A stretch of 11,999 nucleotides of DNA from DASPWV01 sp046727855 (GTDB lineage Bacteria; Acidobacteriota; Vicinamibacteria; Vicinamibacterales; UBA2999). Below, piece by piece: positions 6,516 through 11,999 of the stretch. The position numbers and the translations under genes were made by a program. The stretch's first letter is position 1. Each line of letters opens with the position of its first letter. Location of the stretch: the NCBI GenBank assembly GCA_046727855.1, contig JBKPDL010000167.1, positions 1-11,999 on the forward strand, read 5' to 3'. The notes under the pieces are model-generated. The model did not search any database. It was not told the DNA's origin and was given only the letters and a program-made list of their open reading frames with translations.

Positions 6516-8171
6516 ATGAAGATGCGGGGGAGCGCTGCCGAGCCGCTCTGGTACAAGGACGCGGTGATCTACCAGCTGCACGTGCGGTCATTTGCCGACA
6601 GCAATGGCGACGGTATCGGCGATTTTCGCGGTCTCATGCAGCGGTTGGATTATATCGAAGCGCTCGGCGTGAGCTGCCTCTGGCTTCTGCCATTCTTCGC
6701 CTCTCCGTTGCGCGACGATGGCTACGACGTGGCCGACTACCGGCAGGTGCATCCGAGCTACGGGACACTCGAGGACTTCGAGACGTTTCTGCAGGCGGCG
6801 CACGAGCGCAAGATGCAGGTGATCATCGAGCTGGCACTCAACCACACGTCCGACGTTCATCCATGGTTTCAGCGCGCGCGCCGGTCGCCGCGAGGCACAC
6901 GTGAACGTGATTACTACGTCTGGAGCGACACGGACCGAACGTTCGAGCAGGTCCGCATCATCTTCATCGATAGCGAACGCTCCAATTGGACATGGGACGC
7001 GGAGGCGGAAGCGTATTACTGGCACCGCTTCTTCTATCACCAGCCGGACTTGAATTACGACAATCCCGCCGTGGTCAGAGAGATTCTCGACGTGATCGAC
7101 TTCTGGCTGACTCGTGGTGTCGATGGTCTCCGGCTCGATGCGATACCGTACCTCGTCGAGCGTGAAGCAACCTCGTGCGAGAACCTCCCCGAAACCCACG
7201 CCGTCATCAAAACGATCCGGCGCCACGTCGACCAGCACTACGCCAACCGGCTGCTCCTTGCGGAGGCGAACCAGCCGCCGGACGAGGTCCGCGCGTATTT
7301 CGGCGATGGCGACGAGTGTCACATGGCCTATCATTTTCCGTTGATGCCGCGGCTGTTCATGGCGATCCACCAGGAAGACCGACAGCGCATTACGGACGTG
7401 CTCGCGCGGACGCCCTCAATCCCCGATAACTGCCAGTGGGCGCTGTTCCTCCGAAACCACGACGAGCTGACACTCGAAATGGTGACCGACGAAGAGCGCG
7501 ATTACATGTACCTCGCCTACACGGCCGATCCCGAGGCGCGGCTGAACGTTGGTATCAGGCGCCGGCTGGCGCCGCTGCTCGCCAACGATCGGCGCAGAAT
7601 CGAGTTGATGACGGCGCTGTTGTTCTCGATGCCAGGCACGCCGATCATCTATTACGGGGATGAAATTGGCATGGGCGACAGTCTCGATCTCGGCGATCGC
7701 AATGGCGTCCGGACACCGATGCAGTGGAGCGTGTCGCTGAACGCCGGCTTCTCGACGGCCCCGGCGGAACAGTTGTACACCCCCGTGATCAGCGATCCCG
7801 TCTATGGCTATCAGGCGGTCAACGTCAGCGCTCAGCTCGACGACCCGGCATCGCTGCTTCACTGGATGCGCAACATGGTGAATTTGCGGCGGCTCTTTCA
7901 TGTCTTCGGCCGCGGCAGCATCGAGTTCCTGGAGCCCGAGAACCGCAAGGTCGTGGCACATCTGCGGCGATATGAACGCGACTTGATTCTGTGCGTGGCC
8001 AACCTCTCGCATTTTGCCCAACCCGTGTCGCTCGATCTCGCCGCGTTTGCCGGCGCGACGCCAATCGAGATGCTCGGATACACGACGTTTCCGCCGATTG
8101 GGCGCCAGCCGTACTTCCTCACGCTCGGTCCATATGGCTACTACTGGTTTGAACTCCAGTATCGCGATTGA
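6516..8171 (+). CDS. treS: Trehalose synthase (maltose alpha-D-glucosyltransferase), GH13
   Basis: Cytoplasmic GH13 enzyme that interconverts maltose and trehalose by intramolecular transglucosylation. The 551 residues start with the TreS hallmark PLWYKDAVIYQLHVRSF (10-26) and SNGDGIGDF (29-37). GH13 regions are complete: ELALNHTS (105-112), GLRLDAIPYL with nucleophile Asp208, LLLAEANQ with acid/base Glu250, and FLRNHDEL with Asp316. RIIFIDSERSNWTWD (147-161), HQPDLNYDNP (175-184) and GDGDECHMAYHFPLMPR (263-279) are typical of TreS rather than oligo-1,6-glucosidase. A C-terminal beta domain ends at YYWFELQYRD. There is no fused maltokinase and no pep2, glgE or glgB nearby. ATG 6516 or ATG 6522 fits the family N-terminus; an in-frame ATG at 6339 would add unrelated residues antisense-free but over the transposase relic and is unlikely. 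First gene of a probable three-gene operon. Confidence 0.94.
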   Translation: MKMRGSAAEPLWYKDAVIYQLHVRSFADSNGDGIGDFRGLMQRLDYIEALGVSCLWLLPFFASPLRDDGYDVADYRQVHPSYGTLEDFETFLQAAHERKMQVIIELALNHTSDVHPWFQRARRSPRGTRERDYYVWSDTDRTFEQVRIIFIDSERSNWTWDAEAEAYYWHRFFYHQPDLNYDNPAVVREILDVIDFWLTRGVDGLRLDAIPYLVEREATSCENLPETHAVIKTIRRHVDQHYANRLLLAEANQPPDEVRAYFGDGDECHMAYHFPLMPRLFMAIHQEDRQRITDVLARTPSIPDNCQWALFLRNHDELTLEMVTDEERDYMYLAYTADPEARLNVGIRRRLAPLLANDRRRIELMTALLFSMPGTPIIYYGDEIGMGDSLDLGDRNGVRTPMQWSVSLNAGFSTAPAEQLYTPVISDPVYGYQAVNVSAQLDDPASLLHWMRNMVNLRRLFHVFGRGSIEFLEPENRKVVAHLRRYERDLILCVANLSHFAQPVSLDLAAFAGATPIEMLGYTTFPPIGRQPYFLTLGPYGYYWFELQYRD

Positions 8172-9417
8172 CCGTGTTCCCGCGGCGACAGACGTCGTCG
8201 TCGGTTTGACAACCGACGGTGATGCGGATCTCGCTTGCGAATCGGCGAAAGCCATCAGGACAGCGCTCGACCGTCGCGGCGGAATGCGATGGCATCTGCT
8301 CGTCGCCAACGTTGGATTCGACAGGACGACTGTCGATCGCATCCGGACGGAAGTAGCGACATCGGCTGAAGTGATTCCGGTTGCCATTGCTCACCCGACC
8401 CACGATTTACTCGTCATGCCCTTTCATGGTCTGCCCGGACGTGCCCGCGCACTGCAGGCGATCTTCACGGAGGCGCGCGCACGTCAGGCTGCCGCATGCG
8501 TGCTCCTCGACGCGCGCTCGGCGGCCATCGATTCCGCCTCAATCGAGCGGCTGCTCGAGCCGGTTGCATCGCACGCTGTGCAGTTCCTGGCGCCGGCGTA
8601 CGCCCGACATCCATTGAGCGGCGCACTCGTCCACGGAGTCGTCTACCCGTTGTTCCGGGCGCTCTATGGCGCCCGTCTTCGGTGGCCCACCGGCACTGAT
8701 TTCGCTGTGTCCGCCGAGTTCATCGACGCGGTGCTCCCCGATCCGATTTGGGAGAGCGACCGCGGCCAGGTCGGCATCGATCTGTGGCTGTGCACGACAG
8801 CGGTCTGCGGAGGGTTTCGAGTCGGTGAGGCGGTGATCGAGCGCACTGAGGTCTCCGAGCGGCACCAGGTCCGCTTGAGCACGGCGGTCGCGCAGGTTGT
8901 CGGCTGGATCTTCAGCGACATGTCGGCGCGAATGACGGTGTGGCAGCGCATTCGCGGATCAACGGCGGTCGCACGCGTCGGTGAGCCGGTCCGCCTGCCA
9001 GATCCGCCGAACATCGACCCCTCGGAACTCGCGGACTCATTCCGCCTGGCCCATCGCGAGTTGCAGGACGTCTGGGCCGAAGTGCTGCCGCCGCTCGCGA
9101 CACTGCAGTGGCGACGGCTGGCGAGCACGCCGATCGAGGCATTTCGCGTCGAGGATGCGCTCTGGGCCCGCACCGTGTACGACTTCGCCATGGCTCACCG
9201 TTTGCGCGTCATCGCGCGCGATCACCTGTTGCGATCGCTAGTTCCGTTGTACGTGGCTTGGCTCGCGTCTTTTGTGCGGGAAACGCGTCACGCACCGTCT
9301 CAGGAAGCGGAGGGGCGCATTGAGGAGCTGTGTCTCGCGTTCGAAACCGAAAAGCCGTATTTGATTTCGCAGTGGCGCTGGCCGGAGCGATTCAAACCGG
9401 TCAAGTTTCGGCGTTGA
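8134..9417 (+). CDS. Glycosyltransferase-fold protein related to glucosyl-/mannosylglycerate-type synthases, with altered DxD motif
   Basis: A 427-residue protein with a GT-A-like N-terminal half: VVVGLTTDGDAD (21-32), GLPGRARAL (99-107), VLLDARS (123-129), APAYARHPLSG (153-163), YPLFRALYGARLRWPTGTDF (171-190) and GQVGIDLWL (211-219). This order matches glycosyltransferases that use nucleotide sugars with small acceptors, such as glycerate-type solute synthases, and a helical C-terminal half (about 290-427) is also usual there. Relatives normally have P-G-K-G, D-A-D and G-G-D at the corresponding places; here they read P-G-R-A, D-A-R (126-128) and G-T-D (187-189). Activity may be lost or changed. 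ATG 8134 lies 38 bases inside treS, the only ATG near the conserved start, implying translational coupling. The family recognition is from recalled patterns, so the substrate is only a suggestion: an osmolyte, given the neighbours. Confidence 0.6.
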   Translation: MATTGLNSSIAIDRVPAATDVVVGLTTDGDADLACESAKAIRTALDRRGGMRWHLLVANVGFDRTTVDRIRTEVATSAEVIPVAIAHPTHDLLVMPFHGLPGRARALQAIFTEARARQAAACVLLDARSAAIDSASIERLLEPVASHAVQFLAPAYARHPLSGALVHGVVYPLFRALYGARLRWPTGTDFAVSAEFIDAVLPDPIWESDRGQVGIDLWLCTTAVCGGFRVGEAVIERTEVSERHQVRLSTAVAQVVGWIFSDMSARMTVWQRIRGSTAVARVGEPVRLPDPPNIDPSELADSFRLAHRELQDVWAEVLPPLATLQWRRLASTPIEAFRVEDALWARTVYDFAMAHRLRVIARDHLLRSLVPLYVAWLASFVRETRHAPSQEAEGRIEELCLAFETEKPYLISQWRWPERFKPVKFRR

Positions 9418-9428
9418 GCGTCACGACC

Positions 9429-9464
9429 GAAAAAGAAGATAAGAGAAGGAAGAGAGAGAGGAAG
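9429..9464 (+). promoter_or_regulatory. Polypurine leader and ribosome site of the MscS-like gene
   Basis: Thirty-five of 36 bases are A or G (one T at 9440), ending in an AG repeat and GAGGAAG just before CC-ATG 9467. This contains a strong ribosome binding site and fixes the start, and suggests efficient reinitiation within the operon. Confidence 0.6.
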
Positions 9465-9466
9465 CC

Positions 9467-10165
9467 ATGTGGGAGCAGGTTGACGACATTCTGCGCCGCG
9501 CGGCAATTCGGACGGCCGAGAACGTAGCGAACTTCCTACCGGGGCTGATTGGGCTCATGCTGATCCTGCTCGTCGCAACAATCATCGCGATTGTCAGCCG
9601 GCGCATCGTCTTTCGCGCCCTGCAGGGGGTGCAATTCGATCAGCGTGCAGAGCGATGGGGTCTCGGCGTGGTAGCGGATTGGTCGACGGTTGGCGGCGTC
9701 TCCGCGTTGATTGGTCGGATCGTCATGTGGGTGATTCTCATCGCAGGACTGCTGGCCGGCTTCAGCGCACTCGACGCGGCCTTGCCCGAAGCGTTCGCAC
9801 GTACGGTGTTTCGTTACATTCCGAACGTCGTCGCGGCACTCGTGATCCTCGTCGTCGGGACGATGATGTCTCGGTTTCTCGCGCGCTCGGTGCTCATTGG
9901 CGCGGTCAACTTGAATTGGCCATCCGCGCACCTGTGGAGCACAGGAGTGAAATGGCTCCTGCTCATCGTGACTTGGGTCATGGCGCTCGAGCACCTCGAC
10001 ATCGGTCGCCGCACCTTGACGCTCGCATTCGGAATTCTATTCGGGGGCATCGTGCTCGCACTGGCGCTGGCTATCGGGCTGGGTGCGAAGGATGTCGTCA
10101 GCCGATCGATCGAGCGCCAGCAGCGCGACAGCCGCGACACTGCGGACAAGCTGTCGCACGTCTGA
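9467..10165 (+). CDS. Small MscS-related membrane protein (conserved TM-helix type, no beta domain)
   Basis: A 232-residue inner-membrane protein with five hydrophobic segments (about 23-46, 80-101, 118-138, 158-175, 183-206). The last, GIVLALALAIGLGAKDVV (194-211), resembles the pore-lining TM3 region of MscS channels, but the chain then ends in a charged tail (QQRDSRDTADK) with none of the cytoplasmic beta and alpha/beta domain of MscS. This matches the short conserved-TM-helix / CmpX-like proteins often annotated as mechanosensitive channel family. Likely role: osmotic down-shock release or modulation of a channel. It is 49 bases downstream of the glycosyltransferase gene on the same strand with a strong ribosome site, so it probably belongs to the treS operon. 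Whether it forms a channel alone cannot be told. Confidence 0.8.
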   Translation: MWEQVDDILRRAAIRTAENVANFLPGLIGLMLILLVATIIAIVSRRIVFRALQGVQFDQRAERWGLGVVADWSTVGGVSALIGRIVMWVILIAGLLAGFSALDAALPEAFARTVFRYIPNVVAALVILVVGTMMSRFLARSVLIGAVNLNWPSAHLWSTGVKWLLLIVTWVMALEHLDIGRRTLTLAFGILFGGIVLALALAIGLGAKDVVSRSIERQQRDSRDTADKLSHV

Positions 10166-10174
10166 GGTGAGAGC

Positions 10175-10270
10175 GTGACAACCGTCCGGCGGAGCGCCAT
10201 GGTTTCCGCGCTGTTCGAGAGAATCACCGCGCGCAAGGCGCTCGCCAGCCGCTGGAATGACGGACGCTGA
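10175..10270 (+). CDS. Possible 31-residue small protein after the MscS-like gene
   Basis: GTG 10175 is preceded by GAGGTGA (10164-10170) with a four-base spacer, a good ribosome site that overlaps the upstream stop. The frame encodes a basic peptide beginning TTVRRSAMVSALFERITARK and ends at TGA 10268. It has no membrane segment or known motif. It could be a real small protein translated by coupling, or a chance frame in the 119-base gap between convergent genes. Confidence 0.3.
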   Translation: MTTVRRSAMVSALFERITARKALASRWNDGR

Positions 10271-10284
10271 GCCGCCGACCGGGA

Positions 10285-11664
10285 TCATTCATGAGGCATG
10301 TCCGGTGCAGGATTCGAATTCCTCTCGTAGACCCTGAAGTCCGTTACCCACAGTGACTCGTTCTTCAGCAACGGACTCTGGCCCACGGGGTCCTGATCCA
10401 ACCGTCCACCGGCAAGACTACGGTAGAGGCCGAATTTGCTCCGGATGTATGAGCTCCCGATTCGCCACATGTCGATGTTGGAGTCGGTGAAGTCGATCAG
10501 GACTTTTCCATCGCGTATTCGGGTGATCTTCACCGAGTAGTAGCCGTCGTACGTGTAATGCATTTCCTCACGAACCTGCACCCATTCGCCCTCGAATTCA
10601 GACAAGGGCACGTTGTCGACAATCGTTCCTTTATCTGTGTCCCTTCCATCGACGGAGTGAATAATCTGAATCCTCTTGTTCGACCCAGAACTGGCGGCTC
10701 TGGGAGTGATCGTGATGGTAGGGGCTCCGTTGTTCGGGCCGTCTTGTGCTTTCAATTGATGGATGTGAAAAAAGTTGGCGGTGGGTTGGAGGCCGCCGGG
10801 GAGTTTGAACTTCCATTCCAATATCTGCCACTCATCCCAATTGCCCTGAACTTTCGCCCAGGTTGAGTTGTTGGTGATTGATTTCATCTCATTGCGCTGG
10901 CGGTCCACGGTACTTGAGCTGCACCGATCTCCATCGATGACTGGATCAATGTGAATATCAAAGCGAAACACATGTCGGTTGAAAAACGGATCGGCCTCGA
11001 CATCACCGTGAACACCGTCAATGTGCCCGCCGTAACCGCCAGTGCAATTGGGATGCTCTGTGTAGTCGAAACCGAATCCTCTCATGTAGCTATTGATGTC
11101 GAAGTATTTCATGCCGACAAGGGATGGATCTGCCTCCATCGCTGATGTACGGAGATACCCTCTGCAACCCGGGCCCGGCAGCGCTTTCCATAGGCAGACC
11201 TTTCCGCTTTTCAGCCAGGCCGCGGAATCCATCAGCGGGTAGATGTCGTCGAGCGTGAACTCGATGACATACGTGTCAGCGTCAGGAAGGTTGTCGAACT
11301 TGACGAAGTTCGCGGACGGAACGCCGCAACCCGTCACACCCTCTGTCGCTTCGAGTTGGTCCAGCCAATTCACTCCATTTACTGTGGCGGACACAATGCT
11401 AGCGAGCGTGGGACTTCGCTCGCCGCATGTATCGAAGTCGAGGATGAAGTGACCGAGATCCTTCGCATCGTCAGTGGCCTTGGCAATAGTGTACGTCCAT
11501 GTCGAACCACCACCAGCTTGCGACACCTGAACATCGACATCGTAGCTGCCAGCATCGTCACCTGAGTGAAGATCTGTCGTAGCGACAGCGATCTCACTGC
11601 TCTTGGCAATAAGCGCGGACGCAAAAAGAGCAACTGCAAGCGACATCCTAACGAGCGTTCTCAT
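10285..11664 (-). CDS. Secreted polysaccharide-lyase-like protein (jelly-roll, PL20/heparin-lyase-like), probably acquired
   Basis: A 459-residue exported protein: Arg-containing N-terminus and hydrophobic core (3-19), likely cleaved after Ala20. Residues about 24-150 look like a beta-rich domain I do not recognise. Residues about 225-448 resemble the concanavalin-like jelly roll of glucuronan-lyase/heparin-lyase-type polysaccharide lyases: RHVFRFDIHIDPVIDGDR (230-247), DRQRNEMK (254-261), EWKFKLPGGLQP (283-294), FFHIHQLK (298-305), EFEGEWVQVREEMHY (356-370), YYSVKITR (375-382), SKFGLYRS (409-416) and a closing VTDFRVYE (440-447). Six Cys (80, 113, 157, 167, 207, 248) suit disulfides in an exported protein. 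Start supported by GGAG eight bases upstream (11673-11676). GC is lower than the neighbours: two 60-base samples (10621-10680, 11041-11100) count to 42 % and 45 %, against 65 % at 8881-8940. Substrate and lyase activity are inferred; a carbohydrate-binding role without catalysis is possible. Confidence 0.65.
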   Translation of the reverse strand: MRTLVRMSLAVALFASALIAKSSEIAVATTDLHSGDDAGSYDVDVQVSQAGGGSTWTYTIAKATDDAKDLGHFILDFDTCGERSPTLASIVSATVNGVNWLDQLEATEGVTGCGVPSANFVKFDNLPDADTYVIEFTLDDIYPLMDSAAWLKSGKVCLWKALPGPGCRGYLRTSAMEADPSLVGMKYFDINSYMRGFGFDYTEHPNCTGGYGGHIDGVHGDVEADPFFNRHVFRFDIHIDPVIDGDRCSSSTVDRQRNEMKSITNNSTWAKVQGNWDEWQILEWKFKLPGGLQPTANFFHIHQLKAQDGPNNGAPTITITPRAASSGSNKRIQIIHSVDGRDTDKGTIVDNVPLSEFEGEWVQVREEMHYTYDGYYSVKITRIRDGKVLIDFTDSNIDMWRIGSSYIRSKFGLYRSLAGGRLDQDPVGQSPLLKNESLWVTDFRVYERNSNPAPDMPHE

Positions 11665-11999
11665 GCGCTGTTCTCCAGACAGTTACCGACTGACGAGCTT
11701 GGCTGCCCTGGAATCTTGTGTAGTTTAGCGGTCCGACGGACGTGTCGGTCCGGATAGCCGTTACTGGGATCGGAAGAATAGTGCCGCGTGCCTTGCTGGT
11801 GTCCACAAAACCGGGGACGTTATTCGGAACGTTGCGCGGCAGCAGAACCGCTTGAACACCAACGATTGAACGCGGGGCGCATGCGCAGTCTGCTCCAGCG
11901 CGAACCGGCGCTGTCGCAACGCGTCATCGCCTACCCTAGTAGGCTCAGGGTGCAATGTCACGGGCATCAACCTCCCGAGCAAACGAAGCAGGTCAGTTG
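11665..11999. other. Right-edge region without a supported gene
   Basis: The 335 bases upstream of the lyase-like gene should hold its promoter, but no clear promoter boxes were found. Two open frames run on the minus strand: one at 11761-11982 and one stop-free at 11648-11923 with no ATG. Neither has a ribosome site or a recognised domain. The segment may be another decayed insertion or the end of a gene outside the window. Confidence 0.3.

Noticed and set aside
7416..8387. Minus-strand frame of 323 codons opposite treS and the glycosyltransferase
   Set aside because: No ribosome site or domain; typical antisense shadow in high-GC coding DNA, while the sense strand has complete TreS motifs.
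11799..11820. ACAAAACCGGGGACG string resembling an insertion-sequence end
   Set aside because: No inverted partner, target duplication or transposase frame in the window.
1..11999. CRISPR arrays, tRNA or rRNA genes, replication origin
   Set aside because: No regularly spaced repeats, tRNA-like folds, rRNA-like sequence or origin boxes were seen on reading the window.

Overview
The window looks like a chromosomal segment of a GC-rich (roughly 60-65 % over most of its length, hand estimate) Gram-negative bacterium. Evidence for an outer membrane is the Omp85-type beta-barrel at the left edge; a Tat-exported cupredoxin, a MASE1-PAS-PAS-SpoIIE phosphatase and a relic of an integrase-type transposase common in soil bacteria fit an environmental, possibly Acidobacteriota (Vicinamibacteria-like) host. 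That placement is inference from gene mix and composition; no rRNA or other marker gene is present.

Layout. (1) 3-1070 (+): C-terminal part of an Omp85/BamA-TamA family barrel, cut by the window edge. (2) 1338-1982 (-): Tat-signal cupredoxin with a complete type-1 copper ligand set, followed by a strongly structured 3' flank. (3) 2385-4874 (+): an 829-residue membrane-anchored PP2C/SpoIIE phosphatase with MASE1 and two PAS domains, divergent from the cupredoxin across a 400-base spacer. (4) 4888-5054 (-): a previously unmarked relic of a GntR/MocR (PdxR-like) regulator, broken by an in-frame stop after 29 codons; its operator-like direct repeats survive beside the divergent cupin-DoxX pair. 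(5) 5136-6031 (+): exported cupin and DoxX-family membrane protein, stop and start overlapping. (6) 6302-6442 (+): relic of an integrase-core transposase just ahead of treS. (7) 6516-10165 (+): trehalose synthase (TreS), a glycosyltransferase-fold protein overlapping it by 38 bases, and a small MscS-related membrane protein, together a likely osmoadaptation operon. (8) 10285-11664 (-): a secreted, cysteine-containing polysaccharide-lyase-like protein with clearly lower GC, probably acquired. (9) 11665-11999: no supported gene.

How the genes may work together. TreS interconverts maltose and trehalose, the glycosyltransferase-like protein resembles enzymes that make glucosyl- or mannosyl-glycerate type solutes, and the MscS-like protein would relieve turgor: a coherent solute make/release module. 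The glycosyltransferase however has its DxD motif changed to D-A-R, so its activity is open. The cupin and DoxX proteins are a typical redox/stress-associated pair that here appears to have lost its MocR regulator. No CRISPR array, tRNA, rRNA or intact mobile element was found.
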